Positions 16,890-27,230 of a stretch of DNA of 64,000 nucleotides are shown one piece after another. The notes below the pieces were generated by a model. The model worked only from the letters and a program-made list of their open reading frames with translations. It ran no database searches and was not told where the DNA came from. Both the position numbers and the translations under genes were made by a program. Origin of the DNA: UBA2279 sp041595875. GTDB taxonomy: Bacteria; Actinomycetota; Coriobacteriia; Anaerosomatales; Anaerosomataceae. The stretch is taken from NCBI GenBank assembly GCA_041595875.1, contig JBFHJN010000006.1:1-64000 (forward strand), in the 5' to 3' direction. Numbering within the stretch: the first letter of the stretch is position 1; every line of letters begins with the position of its first letter.

Positions 16890-17957
16890 CTACTGCATCT
16901 CAGACAGTCCGCCGTCCTCGAGGTCCGCGAACAGCGCCGCTGTCGCCTCCTCGTCTGCGAGGACGTACGATACGCCATCGATTGTCCCAGTCGTTCCCGG
17001 AACCGAGGCCGTGTACATCGTCGAGGCATCGATCCCGCTGTAGTCCGAGACCAGGCTCACCAGCTCGGCGACGCTCAGGTCGGTCTGGATGTGCTTAGAC
17101 GTCTCATTGAGAATGCTGGGCAGACGCGACAGGTTGCTGGACTTGGTCATCTCTTCTGCAAGAGCCAACAAGAATGCCTGCTGGTTCTCCATCCTGGCAA
17201 AGTCGCCCGATGCATATCCGCTACGGTCTCGAATCCACGTGAGCGCCTCTTCTCCGTTGAGCGTCTGAGACCCTGCAGCGACGTAGACACCTTCGTATTC
17301 GACCGACACCTCGACGTCGACATCAACACCACCAACAGCATCGACTATCTGCTCGAAGCCCTCAAAATCGAGCTCGACATAATGATGGATCGGTAGCCCC
17401 GTGAACAGTTGCACAGTCTCGATCGCCAGCGCCGGACCGCCATACGCAGCAGCGTGGTTGATCTTGGTTGTTCCGTAGCCGGGGACGGTGACACGCGTGT
17501 CGCGAGGTATCGAAACAAGAGACACGGACTCGGTCGCGGAATCCAGCCGGGCAAGGATTATGGTATCGCTTCGAGCCCAGCTCTGACCCTCTCGGCGATC
17601 ATTTCCCAGGAGAAGGATATATGTGACGGTATTCGTGGGCTCTACTGACGCGGTGGGCTCAGTTGAATCCAACACAGCCTCGACCGCTTCTAAGTCGGTA
17701 TCGGAAGGACTCAGTCGGCTGGAGATGCTGAAGTAGGCCACTGCAGCGCCTACGGCGACCAGTAGGACAAGCACAGCCAGCCCTACAAGTACCTGACGTC
17801 GGGTCGGCATGCCCCGACGTCGACTCTTGGACTGGCGGCGGGACGACCGGCTCGCAGGGCTCGCGACCGACTGCGCCTGCCCGGAAGCCCTGCCTGTCCG
17901 TTGCGAGCGTCGATTCGATGACCGGCGAGAATTCCGGGGGCGATACGATGCACTCAA
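16890..17957 (-). CDS. LytR-CpsA-Psr (LCP) family wall ligase
   Basis: Membrane-anchored phosphotransferase of 355 aa that attaches wall glycopolymers to peptidoglycan. The cytoplasmic N-terminus (residues 1-50) is unusually rich in Arg and Ser. A single membrane span follows at about 53-75, then the LCP domain with LLLGNDRR near 113, SDTIILARLD, the conserved arginine in SIPRDTRV near 150 and KINHAAAYGG. TTG 17957 is taken as start because GGGAG lies five bases before it. The gene stands alone and diverges from the amidase gene, both being envelope functions. Confidence 0.88.
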   Translation of the reverse strand: MSASYRPRNSRRSSNRRSQRTGRASGQAQSVASPASRSSRRQSKSRRRGMPTRRQVLVGLAVLVLLVAVGAAVAYFSISSRLSPSDTDLEAVEAVLDSTEPTASVEPTNTVTYILLLGNDRREGQSWARSDTIILARLDSATESVSLVSIPRDTRVTVPGYGTTKINHAAAYGGPALAIETVQLFTGLPIHHYVELDFEGFEQIVDAVGGVDVDVEVSVEYEGVYVAAGSQTLNGEEALTWIRDRSGYASGDFARMENQQAFLLALAEEMTKSSNLSRLPSILNETSKHIQTDLSVAELVSLVSDYSGIDASTMYTASVPGTTGTIDGVSYVLADEEATAALFADLEDGGLSEMQ

Positions 17958-18131
17958 AGCGACTCCCTATACGTGCTGTAGTCGGCGAAGACTACCACAC
18001 TGGATGAGGGGTGGGCGCCATTCCGCCATGATACCGTCAACTAGGACAGGGCCGGTCAGACACCGTTGAGATGGCGAACGGCTTGAGGCGCGCGAGCCGT
18101 CAACGCACGGTGACGATCGACCCACTGCGCT

Positions 18132-18159
18132 TTGACGTGTTTTGATTCTGTGATTCAAT
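18132..18159 (+). promoter_or_regulatory. candidate sigma-70 promoter for the amidase gene
   Basis: TTGACG (18132-18137) and TTCAAT (18154-18159) are separated by 16 bases, about 36 bases before the ATG at 18196. The -35 matches consensus at five of six positions, the -10 at four. Confidence 0.45.
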
Positions 18160-18195
18160 AGCCCTATCGACCACTCCGAATCAGGAGCTTCCCAC

Positions 18196-19878
18196 ATGAA
18201 ATCGCGGCCCTCTACAACTGCCGCTGTCCGCAGCACTCTCCTTCTTGCGCTTGTTGCGGCGCTGTGCGCCTTACCCTCACCGGCGCTCGCCGCACGGGTC
18301 TTCCTGGATCCCGGGCACGGCGGCGCTTATCCGGGTGCCGTCTACAGCGGAGCAGAAGAGCAGTACGTCAACCTGCTCATCGCCCTGGAGGCACGCTCCG
18401 TCCTCCAGTCCCGCGGACACAGCGTATCCATGAGCCGTACCGGGGACACCACTGTGTGCTCCACAGACATCGCCACGTGGCATTGGGATGACGACGACGA
18501 ACAGTACTACCTCTATGAAGACGACACCACCGGGGCATACCCCATCCCCTACGACGACTTGCAGGCGCGCTGTGACAAGGCCAACAGCGCCGAGGCGGAC
18601 ATCTTCATCTCGATCCACAACAACGCCGGCGGCGGCACGGGCACCGAGACCTACTACAACAGCTGGGAGACCGCGACCGACACCGGCCCGTCCAAGACGC
18701 TTGCCACCTACCTGCAAACGGAGATCGTCGCCAGCGCCGGGACGACCAACAGGAAGGTCGACGACGTCGGCTACTACGTCATTCGCTGGGCCAACATGCC
18801 TGCGGCCCTCGTGGAGGTCGCTTTCCTGGACAGTACGACGGATCGGACCAAACTTCTTTCGCTGGACTTCCGGCATAAGGTTGCCGTAGGCATCGCAAAC
18901 GCCGTGGACCGCTACCTTGCAGCCGACCTCATAGACCCCATCGAGCCCCGTATCGCCGGGGATACACGATATGAGACCGCCGTGTCAGTGGCAAAGAAGG
19001 GCTGGCCGTCCGGTGCAGACACCGTCATCCTCGCCTCTGGCGAGAACTGGCCTGACTCCCTGACCGCAGGGCCGCTCTCCTATCAGCTCGATGCGCCGCT
19101 GCTGCTCACAAACTCACAGAGCCTGCCGACAGTCGTCGCAAAGGCCATCACCTCGCTGGCTCCCGAAAACGTGATCGTCCTGGGTGGAGAGGCGGCCGTC
19201 ACATCCGCCGTCGCCACCGCAGCAGCAGATGCGGCAGGGATCGAGCGCAGCGCGGTGGAACGCATCGCAGGCGACGATCGATACGAGACCGCGGCCCTGA
19301 TGGCCGAACGGCTGGGCGTCACTCCGGGAGCGGGCGTGACCATCGTATCGGGCGAGGCCTTCCCTGACGCTGTGTCCGCATCGGCATTCTCAGCGATGCG
19401 CGGCATGCCCATCTTGCTGACACCGGCGTCGAGCCTCTCGGCCTCCACCAGCAAGTTCATCACCGAGCACTCCACCGAGGTCACCTCGGCTGTGATCGTG
19501 GGTGGCTCTGCTGCGGTCTCGGACAGCGTCAAGACGACGCTTGCCAGCAAACTCAAAGTGAGCCGTGTCTACGGTGCGAACCGCTACGCGACCAATGTCG
19601 CAGTCGTCAAGAAGTACTGGCCTACCGGCGATATCACACCGTATGCGGCCACAGGCAAGGACTTCCCGGACGCTCTGGCCGCCGGCCCCCTTGCCGCAAA
19701 GAACGGTGAGCCCGTGATGCTCTTCGGCTGGCGCTACCTGGACAAGACGTCGCGCGAGTTCGTCATGCACCGCAATGCGGATCTCACCGGATGGACGATG
19801 GTCGGCGGGAGCAGCGCTCTTGACTACCTCTTGGAATGGGAGCTCACCAAAGCGCGCAGGCTTGCCCCGCCCTCATAA
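18196..19878 (+). CDS. secreted N-acetylmuramoyl-L-alanine amidase with three CWB2 repeats
   Basis: Peptidoglycan hydrolase of 560 aa. A signal peptide ends after PALA (about residue 32). Amidase_3 covers about 33-240: zinc ligands H41 (DPGHGG), a glutamate in EEQYVN near 55 and the histidine of SIHNNA near 142, with the catalytic Glu in EVAFLD near 212. Three cell-wall-binding-repeat-2 domains follow, opening RIAGDTRYETA, RIAGDDRYETA and RVYGANRYATN. CWB2 trios anchor proteins to anionic wall polymer in Clostridioides difficile. It diverges from the LCP gene and ends three bases from ychF. Confidence 0.92.
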   Translation: MKSRPSTTAAVRSTLLLALVAALCALPSPALAARVFLDPGHGGAYPGAVYSGAEEQYVNLLIALEARSVLQSRGHSVSMSRTGDTTVCSTDIATWHWDDDDEQYYLYEDDTTGAYPIPYDDLQARCDKANSAEADIFISIHNNAGGGTGTETYYNSWETATDTGPSKTLATYLQTEIVASAGTTNRKVDDVGYYVIRWANMPAALVEVAFLDSTTDRTKLLSLDFRHKVAVGIANAVDRYLAADLIDPIEPRIAGDTRYETAVSVAKKGWPSGADTVILASGENWPDSLTAGPLSYQLDAPLLLTNSQSLPTVVAKAITSLAPENVIVLGGEAAVTSAVATAAADAAGIERSAVERIAGDDRYETAALMAERLGVTPGAGVTIVSGEAFPDAVSASAFSAMRGMPILLTPASSLSASTSKFITEHSTEVTSAVIVGGSAAVSDSVKTTLASKLKVSRVYGANRYATNVAVVKKYWPTGDITPYAATGKDFPDALAAGPLAAKNGEPVMLFGWRYLDKTSREFVMHRNADLTGWTMVGGSSALDYLLEWELTKARRLAPPS

Positions 19879-19881
19879 CCT

Positions 19882-20946
19882 CTAGACGTTGAAGCGGAAG
19901 TGCATGACGTCGCCATCAGCGACGACATACTCCTTGCCTTCGATCCGCAGCTTGCCCGCAGCCTTGGCTGCCGCCTCGGTGCCCAGTGCGTCGTAGTCGG
20001 CATACGAGATCACCTCGGCTTTGATGAATCCGCGCTCGAAGTCCGTGTGGATGACCGCTGCGGCCTCCGGGGCCTTGGCGCCCACGCGTACCGTCCAGGC
20101 GCGAACCTCCTGGACGCCGGCAGTGAAGTAGCTATGCAGGCCCAGCAGGTCGTAGGCCTCACGGATGAGCGTGTTCAGGCCCGGCTCCTCAAGGCCCTCC
20201 ATCTCCAGGTACTCGGCCAACTCCGCCGCATCAAGCTCGGCCATCTCTGACTCGATCTTCGCGCAGATCGGGATAGGCTTCTGCCCGTCGATAGGCGTGA
20301 GGTCCTTGCCCAGATCACCCTCGTCGACGTTCGCGACATAGAGCATCGGCTTCATCGTCAGAAGGTGCAGATCCTGCAACTGCACTCGCTCCTCGGCGGT
20401 CATCTCCATCTTGCGCGCACGATGGCCCTGCTCCATCCACGCCTGCACGCGCCTGGCGAGCTCGACCTTCGCAAGCAGGTCCTTATCGCGCTTGGCTTCC
20501 TTCTCAAGGCGCGGGATCGCACGCTCCAAAGTACCCAGGTCTGCCAGGATGAGTTCGGTCTTGATGGTCTCAACGTCAGAAGCGGGGTCCACCCGACCGT
20601 CGACATGGATCACGTTCGGGTCCGAGAAGTACCGCACGACCTCTGCGATCGCATCCGTCTCACGGATGTTGGCCAGAAACTGGTTGCCCAGGCCCTCGCC
20701 TTCGTTCGCACCCTTGACCAAACCGGCGATGTCGACGAACTCCACCGTGGCCGGAACGACACGCTGAGGCGTGACGAGCTCCTCCAACCGGTCGAGACGG
20801 GCATCGGGGACCGGCACGACACCCACGTTGGGCTCGATGGTGGCGAAGGGGTAGTTCGCCGCATCGACCTGCTTGCGGGTGAGCGCGGTGAACAGCGTGG
20901 ACTTTCCCACGTTCGGTAGGCCGACGATGCCTATTGAGAGTGCCAA
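19882..20946 (-). CDS. ychF: redox-regulated ATPase YchF
   Basis: Obg-family P-loop protein YchF/OLA1, 354 aa, which prefers ATP over GTP and associates with ribosomes. The P loop GLPNVGKS lies at residues 9-16, the switch region VDIAGLVKGA near 70, and the C-terminal TGS domain ends in the conserved tail EGKEYVVADGDVMHFRFNV. The frame is open upstream, but TTG 20946 is chosen: GAGGAG lies six bases before it and the family N-terminus begins exactly there. The gene diverges from the LysE-type exporter. Confidence 0.95.
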   Translation of the reverse strand: MALSIGIVGLPNVGKSTLFTALTRKQVDAANYPFATIEPNVGVVPVPDARLDRLEELVTPQRVVPATVEFVDIAGLVKGANEGEGLGNQFLANIRETDAIAEVVRYFSDPNVIHVDGRVDPASDVETIKTELILADLGTLERAIPRLEKEAKRDKDLLAKVELARRVQAWMEQGHRARKMEMTAEERVQLQDLHLLTMKPMLYVANVDEGDLGKDLTPIDGQKPIPICAKIESEMAELDAAELAEYLEMEGLEEPGLNTLIREAYDLLGLHSYFTAGVQEVRAWTVRVGAKAPEAAAVIHTDFERGFIKAEVISYADYDALGTEAAAKAAGKLRIEGKEYVVADGDVMHFRFNV

Positions 20947-21053
20947 AGATGCTCCTCGTCCGTGTTCCTGATAGCCTTGTTCCCATTCAGAGAGAAACGC
21001 CATAGTACTGTACTCGATGTGCCAGCTCACCGCCACGTTGCAAAGAAGGTCAC

Positions 21054-21707
21054 TTGGATACCCACTCCATCACAGAGGCGCTACGTCTTGGCGGAGCAGC
21101 ATTCCTCATTGGGCTCACGGGGGCGATGGCTCCCGGGCCGTACCTCACGGTGACCATCACCCGCACACTCCGGGACGGCCGGCTGGCCGCAGCGATGATG
21201 CTGGTGGGACACGCGGCTCTGGAGGGAGCCCTGCTCGTGGGCCTCGCATTCGGGTTGCAGACCTTCCTCGCGCACCCCAGCGTGACAACCGCCCTGGCGT
21301 TCGTCGGCGGGGCGTTCCTCCTATGGATGGGAGGCGATCTTCTTCGCGGCGCGCTACGCGGGACGATCAGCGCCGAGGCGAACCCCTCCGCCGCGCCCTC
21401 CCGGCTGGGACCGGTTCTGCATGGCGCCGCCATCAGCTTCTCCAACCCCTACTGGACGCTGTGGTGGGCGACCATAGGCGTGAAACTCGCCGCCGACGGA
21501 CTCGCGATAGGGCCTCTCGGCGTCATAGCCTTCTTTCTTGGACATCAGCTGGCCGATGTCGCGTGGTACGGCTTCGTGATCACTGCCGCATCGAAAGGTC
21601 GCCACCTGCTCTCCGATCGGGTCTACCGGACGATCATCGGTGGATGTGCGGTCTTCCTCGTGTACCTCGGCATCCGGTTCCTGGCCGACGGGATACTCGC
21701 CCTCTAG
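21054..21707 (+). CDS. LysE/RhtB-family amino acid exporter
   Basis: Small exporter of 217 aa with six hydrophobic spans. The family pattern is seen: GLTGAMAPGPYLTVTITRTLRDGR near residue 20, FVGGAFLLWMGGDLL near 83, and SFSNPYWTLWW near 128, which corresponds to the conserved NP motif of LysE proteins. The substrate is unknown; relatives export amino acids or homoserine lactones. The TTG start at 21054 has AAGAAGG five bases upstream. The gene is followed by a strong bidirectional terminator shared with groL. Confidence 0.83.
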   Translation: MDTHSITEALRLGGAAFLIGLTGAMAPGPYLTVTITRTLRDGRLAAAMMLVGHAALEGALLVGLAFGLQTFLAHPSVTTALAFVGGAFLLWMGGDLLRGALRGTISAEANPSAAPSRLGPVLHGAAISFSNPYWTLWWATIGVKLAADGLAIGPLGVIAFFLGHQLADVAWYGFVITAASKGRHLLSDRVYRTIIGGCAVFLVYLGIRFLADGILAL

Positions 21708-21712
21708 CAACA

Positions 21713-21742
21713 AAGAAGGCCCCTCCGGGGAGGGGCCTTCTT
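21713..21742. terminator. bidirectional terminator between lysE-type gene and groL
   Basis: Fourteen bases (AAGAAGGCCCCTCC) pair perfectly with the downstream copy around a tiny GG centre. A on one side and T on the other give a U tract in both directions. It serves the convergent exporter and groESL transcripts. Confidence 0.85.
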
Positions 21743-21762
21743 GGCGTAACGGTGAAGCAGAA

Positions 21763-23397
21763 CTACATCATACCGCCCATGCCACCCATACCACCCATGC
21801 CAGCCATGGCAGCGGCAGCGTCATCCTTGTTGGGGATGTCGCAGACGGTCGTCTCGGTGATCAGGATCAAAGCAGCGATCGATGCAGCGTTCTGCAGCGC
21901 CGTGCGGGTGACCTTGACCGGGTCGATGACACCCATCTTGAGCAGGTCGCCGTACTCGCCGGTGGCGGCGTTGAGGCCTTCGCCCTTGGGAAGGGTGCGG
22001 ACCTTCTCCACCACGACGGAGCCCTCGAAGCCGGCGTTGGCCGCGATGGTCTTGAGCGGCTCGTCGAGCGCCTTGCGGATGATCTTGACGCCGATCATCT
22101 CCTCTTCGTCCAGCTCGAGCGCGTCCAGCGCGTCGGTCACGTCGACAAGCGCGACGCCGCCGCCGGGAACGATGCCCTCTTCCACAGCCGCGCGGGTCGC
22201 CTGCAGGGCGTCCTCGATGCGGTGCTTCTTCTCCTTGAGCTCCACCTCGGTTGCCGCACCGACCTTGATGACTGCGACGCCACCGGACAGCTTGGCGAGG
22301 CGCTCCTGAAGCTTCTCGCGGTCGAAATCGGAATCGGAGTTCTCGATCTCGTTCTTGATCTGCGTGATACGAGCCTTGATATCATCCTCGGCACCGGCGC
22401 CATCGATGATGGTCGTGTTGTCCTTGGTGACTTTCACCGTGGCAGCGCGACCCAGCACCTCCAGGCCGATGTTCTCCAGCTTGTAGCCGAGCTCCTCGGA
22501 GACGACCTGGCCGCCCGTGACGATGGCGATGTCCTCGAGCATGCGCTTGCGACGGTCACCGAAGCCCGGTGCCTTGACGGCAACGGAGGTGAACGTGCCG
22601 CGCAGCTTGTTCAGCACGAGAGTGGGAAGCGCTTCGCCTTCCACGTCCTCGGAGATGATCATCAACTGCTTGCCGGCCTGCATGACCTTCTCAAGCACGG
22701 GCAGGATGTCTGCGATGTTGGTGATCTTCTGGTTCGCGATGAGGATGTAGGGGTCGCTCAGCACGGCCTCCATGCGATCGGGGTCCGTGATCATGTACGG
22801 GGAGATGTAGCCCTTGTCGAACTGCATGCCCTCGACGGTATCGATATCGATACCGAACGTCTGGCTCTCCTCAACGGTGATGACGCCGTCTTTGCCCACG
22901 ACTTCCATCGCCTCGGCGATCTTGCTACCGATAGCCTCATCGGCAGCGGAGATCGTACCGACGTGCGCGATCTCCTCTTTGTCCTCGATATCCTTGGAGT
23001 TCGCCTTGATGGCGTCCACAACGGTCTCGACGGCCTTCTCGATGCCGCGCTTGATCGCAAGCGGGTTGGCACCGGCAGCCACGTTGCGCAGGCCCTCGCG
23101 CACGATGACCTGAGCCAGCAGCGTTGCGGTGGTGGTGCCGTCACCGGCGACGTCGTTGGTCTTGGTCGCCACTTCCTTGACCAGCTGGGCACCCATGTTC
23201 TCGATGGGATCCTCGAGCTCGATCTCCTTGGCGATGGTCACACCGTCGTTGGTGATCGTGGGTGCTCCGAACTTGCGCTCGAGCACCACGTAGCGGCCCT
23301 TGGGGCCGAGGGTGACCTTGACTGCATCGGCGAGCTTGTTCACGCCCGTCTCGAGGCCGCGCCTGGCCGCCTCGTCGAACTTGATGTCCTTAGCCAT
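21763..23397 (-). CDS. groL: chaperonin GroEL
   Basis: 60-kDa chaperonin subunit, 544 aa, forming the ATP-driven folding chamber with GroES. The N-terminus MAKDIKFDEAARRGLETGVN, the ATP-site motif VAGDGTTTATLL near residue 85 and ALLRGDEP-equivalent positions are conserved. The tail is the typical flexible GGM repeat (GGMGGMGGMM). It lies 64 bases downstream of groES in one transcript controlled by the CIRCE element upstream of groES. Confidence 0.98.
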   Translation of the reverse strand: MAKDIKFDEAARRGLETGVNKLADAVKVTLGPKGRYVVLERKFGAPTITNDGVTIAKEIELEDPIENMGAQLVKEVATKTNDVAGDGTTTATLLAQVIVREGLRNVAAGANPLAIKRGIEKAVETVVDAIKANSKDIEDKEEIAHVGTISAADEAIGSKIAEAMEVVGKDGVITVEESQTFGIDIDTVEGMQFDKGYISPYMITDPDRMEAVLSDPYILIANQKITNIADILPVLEKVMQAGKQLMIISEDVEGEALPTLVLNKLRGTFTSVAVKAPGFGDRRKRMLEDIAIVTGGQVVSEELGYKLENIGLEVLGRAATVKVTKDNTTIIDGAGAEDDIKARITQIKNEIENSDSDFDREKLQERLAKLSGGVAVIKVGAATEVELKEKKHRIEDALQATRAAVEEGIVPGGGVALVDVTDALDALELDEEEMIGVKIIRKALDEPLKTIAANAGFEGSVVVEKVRTLPKGEGLNAATGEYGDLLKMGVIDPVKVTRTALQNAASIAALILITETTVCDIPNKDDAAAAMAGMGGMGGMGGMM

Positions 23398-23461
23398 TCG
23401 GCTGTGTCCCTCCTTCTTGAAGTCCGTTCATTGCGCAGCATGTGCCGCGGAATCTGTCTGA

Positions 23462-23749
23462 CTAGCCCTCGACGATCGCGAGGAGATCCATCTGACCCAT
23501 GACGAAGTACTCGATGCCATCGATCTTGACGGCGGTCTTGCCCCACTCCTTGTACATGACGACGTCGCCTACCTTGACGTCCATCGGCACGCGCTTGCCA
23601 TCCTCGTAGCGACCATCGCCTACGGCCATGACTTCACCGCGCTGCGGCTTCTCCTTGGCCGAATCCGGGATGACAAGGCCGGACTTGGTGTGCTCCTCGG
23701 CCTTGGCCGGCTTCACGACGACGTTGTCGAACAGTGGCTTGAGATTCAT
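23462..23749 (-). CDS. groS: co-chaperonin GroES
   Basis: 10-kDa lid of the GroEL chamber, 95 aa. The family opening MNLKPLFDNVVVKPAKAEE, the mobile loop (EEHTKSGLVIPDSAKEKP, about residues 18-35) and the ending YKEWGKTAVKIDGIEY are all present. ATG 23749 is preceded by GGAGGGTAG. First gene of groESL, about 130 bases downstream of the predicted transcription start and CIRCE operator. Confidence 0.97.
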   Translation of the reverse strand: MNLKPLFDNVVVKPAKAEEHTKSGLVIPDSAKEKPQRGEVMAVGDGRYEDGKRVPMDVKVGDVVMYKEWGKTAVKIDGIEYFVMGQMDLLAIVEG

Positions 23750-23853
23750 GCTCTACCCTCCTACGTTCTACGCTCCGACTGTCTACGCCCGAGACCGTTG
23801 CCTTCGTGGGTGCACGTATATCTACCCATTCCAAGCCCGGTACTAGAGCGATT

Positions 23854-23880
23854 CTGGCACTCTCGAACCTCGAGTGCTAA
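23854..23880 (-). promoter_or_regulatory. CIRCE operator (HrcA binding site)
   Basis: An inverted repeat with arms CTGGCACTC (23854-23862) and GAGTGCTAA (23872-23880) around a nine-base spacer. The right arm is identical to the CIRCE consensus; the left differs at two outer bases. It sits right at the predicted start site of groESL, so HrcA repression relieved by heat stress is expected. Confidence 0.9.
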
Positions 23881-23888
23881 CAGAGGAG

Positions 23889-23917
23889 ATTCTACGGCTC
23901 GCTCGGCGATGATTCAA
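23889..23917 (-). promoter_or_regulatory. sigma-70 promoter of groESL
   Basis: On the minus strand TTGAAT (23917-23912) and TAGAAT (23894-23889) are separated by 17 bases. Both are close to consensus and the expected start site falls at the edge of the CIRCE operator. Confidence 0.75.
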
Positions 23918-23988
23918 GGGGTTAACTGCCACAAGTATGAAAAATCTGATGCCTGAACACTCATATCCTGCCACCCCGGAGACACGGG

Positions 23989-24018
23989 AAGGCCCCGTCA
24001 ATGGATCGACGGGGCCTT
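23989..24018 (-). terminator. terminator after the CWB2 surface protein gene
   Basis: AAGGCCCCGTC pairs perfectly with GACGGGGCCTT around an eight-base loop. It lies 30 bases beyond the stop of the minus-strand CWB2 gene and about 70 bases upstream of the groESL promoter, insulating the two units. Confidence 0.75.
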
Positions 24019-24048
24019 CGTCAGACTCTCGGTAAAAGAGTAGCGACC

Positions 24049-25602
24049 TTACGGCATCGGTACGTAAGACGACTCGAATGCCGTCAGTTCCGAAACGACA
24101 GTGTCGCTGACTGCCGAGGTGCCGCCTATGATGTAGCAGAGCTCGGTAGGCATCCCGTAATCATCGAGATAAGTCTTAACAGAGGACGAGAGCGCCGCCT
24201 TCGGCGTGAGAAGAATGGGGCCCTCGACGCCACCACCGTAGCTGTATTGATAGATCATCGGCCCGGCGGCCAGTGCGTCCGGGAACGTCTCGCCACTGAC
24301 AAGCACGAAACGGTCCGAGTTAAGTCCGACGTCGTCGACACCGTGCGCAGCGACCAATTGCGCAGTCTCATAGCGATTCGATCCTGCCACGCGCGTGACA
24401 GCGGGATCACCCAGCGCGGTAACAAACTCCGCCTCGACCGCAGGACTCACGACCATCTCTCCGCCCACGATGAATACCTCTGTGATGCTGAGCGCAGCCA
24501 GCGCATCGAGAGTATCCTGCGGGATCGTATCAAAGGTGACCGGCAGGATGACGCTTCCGTCATAGACGGCCGGCGCTGCGACCGACAGAGCGTCGGCCCA
24601 TGCCGCACCGTTCACGATGTAGGCGGTAGTGCTGGCGCCGTACACATCGTCAAACTCCTCAGCGATCTTAGATGCGGTCTCGTAGCGATCAGCCCCGGCG
24701 AGCCTGACGATCTCCAGGTTCCCGTCATCCATCGCCTGTGAGAGCACAACGGACGCTTCCAGCTGAGTCTCTACGGCAGCAGGCACAGCGGCCGGGCCAC
24801 CGAGGATATAGATCGTGAACGAGTCCCCCGAATAGTAAACCTCGGGGCGCAAGGCACGCTCGATCTCCGCCAGCGTCGCGGCAGAGAGCCCGGTGCCACT
24901 GGAGAGCATCAACGGGGCGTCGATGGCCGAAGCCAAAACAGAACCCGCAAGGCCGTCAGCGGGATTCGTGCCGCTGGCGATCACGATGCCTTCGATGTCG
25001 AAGTCCCAGTCGTAGCTGAACGTATGCTGCTGGTACATCAGACCGGAGATGGCATTAGCCGTGGCATATCGGTCCGCACCATAGACTCTGCGCGCATAGC
25101 CCTGTCCCCAACGAAGATCGTACATGCCGGTGTCATCATCACCGTGTCCGGTTACGAGCAGCAGATAGTTCCCTGCGTCGAGCCGCTCGGTGATGTACTC
25201 CGAATAGGAATTCCAGTAGTCATGGTCATCCTCGTTGGTCACATCCGTGAGCGTCCCGTCAGCATTGAGCTCGTACAGATACATATGGAGATCGAAATCG
25301 TCATTGCCGTCGGTGCCTTGAGTCTCGAACCAGTACGGGGTGTCGTCCTCGGCGACCGAGAACTTCATCCAGTCCTCATCCTCGTAGCCACTCAAGGTGT
25401 GGCTGCTCATAGCGGGGAGCGTCTTTGCAGTAGCGGTGTCATCATCAGACTCCCAACTGTCAGCAGGAACCGTGATCACACGCTGAACGCTCGTCCCCCC
25501 GGGGTGCTTGGTGTCAGCTACCGAGATGCCCGGCAACACCATTGCCCCTACAAGGCTTGCCACCGTCACGATGGCAAGCAAACGTGAAAAACGCACTCTC
25601 AT
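24049..25602 (-). CDS. secreted cell-wall-binding-repeat-2 protein with PPC-like N-domain
   Basis: Surface protein of 517 aa, no enzyme domain seen. A signal peptide (about residues 1-29) ends near GISVADT. Residues 45-165 resemble a pre-peptidase C-terminal (PPC) beta-sandwich: acidic, with WMKFSVAEDD and a Gly/Asp-rich LLLVTGHGDDD end. Three CWB2 domains follow (ARRVYGADRYATA, RLAGADRYETA and RVAGSNRYETA as openers), which would hold it on the wall. ATG 25602 has AAGGAGG six bases upstream, so 12 extra upstream codons are discarded. Single-gene unit with an inverted repeat in its upstream region. It may be a wall-spacer or adhesin; function is not known. Confidence 0.85.
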   Translation of the reverse strand: MRVRFSRLLAIVTVASLVGAMVLPGISVADTKHPGGTSVQRVITVPADSWESDDDTATAKTLPAMSSHTLSGYEDEDWMKFSVAEDDTPYWFETQGTDGNDDFDLHMYLYELNADGTLTDVTNEDDHDYWNSYSEYITERLDAGNYLLLVTGHGDDDTGMYDLRWGQGYARRVYGADRYATANAISGLMYQQHTFSYDWDFDIEGIVIASGTNPADGLAGSVLASAIDAPLMLSSGTGLSAATLAEIERALRPEVYYSGDSFTIYILGGPAAVPAAVETQLEASVVLSQAMDDGNLEIVRLAGADRYETASKIAEEFDDVYGASTTAYIVNGAAWADALSVAAPAVYDGSVILPVTFDTIPQDTLDALAALSITEVFIVGGEMVVSPAVEAEFVTALGDPAVTRVAGSNRYETAQLVAAHGVDDVGLNSDRFVLVSGETFPDALAAGPMIYQYSYGGGVEGPILLTPKAALSSSVKTYLDDYGMPTELCYIIGGTSAVSDTVVSELTAFESSYVPMP

Positions 25603-25640
25603 CTTGCCCCTCCTTCCGACCACCCCCGTGGCCATCACAG

Positions 25641-25656
25641 AACAACACTAGTTGTT
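25641..25656 (-). promoter_or_regulatory. perfect inverted repeat upstream of the CWB2 gene
   Basis: AACAAC and GTTGTT flank a four-base ACTA centre, 39 bases before the start codon. The size and position suit a repressor operator, but no cognate regulator is identified. Confidence 0.3.
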
Positions 25657-25692
25657 ATGCCCCGTTTTGGAGACGATTCACATCACCAGGTT

Positions 25693-25736
25693 ACGCTTAC
25701 CGACGGAGGCTTGTCACCCCTTCCGCCAGACCACGC

Positions 25737-25763
<27 letters not shown>
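25693..25763. repeat. tandem near-repeat copying the 3' end of tsaD
   Basis: Two 31-base units (25693-25723 and 25733-25763) match at 27 positions with a 40-base period. The right copy contains the last seven codons and stop of the rimI-tsaD gene; the left copy lies in the intergenic region downstream and preserves the stop codon position. This looks like a local duplication of the gene tail. Confidence 0.6.

Positions 25764-27226
<1,463 letters not shown>

Positions 27227-27230
<4 letters not shown>

Noticed and set aside
17958..18195. Possible c-di-AMP (ydaO) riboswitch before the amidase gene
   Set aside because: Wall hydrolases often carry one, but the conserved ydaO blocks were not found in this stretch.
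21640..23502. Long plus-strand open frame antisense to groEL
   Set aside because: Shadow of groL codon bias; the translation has no recognisable domain.
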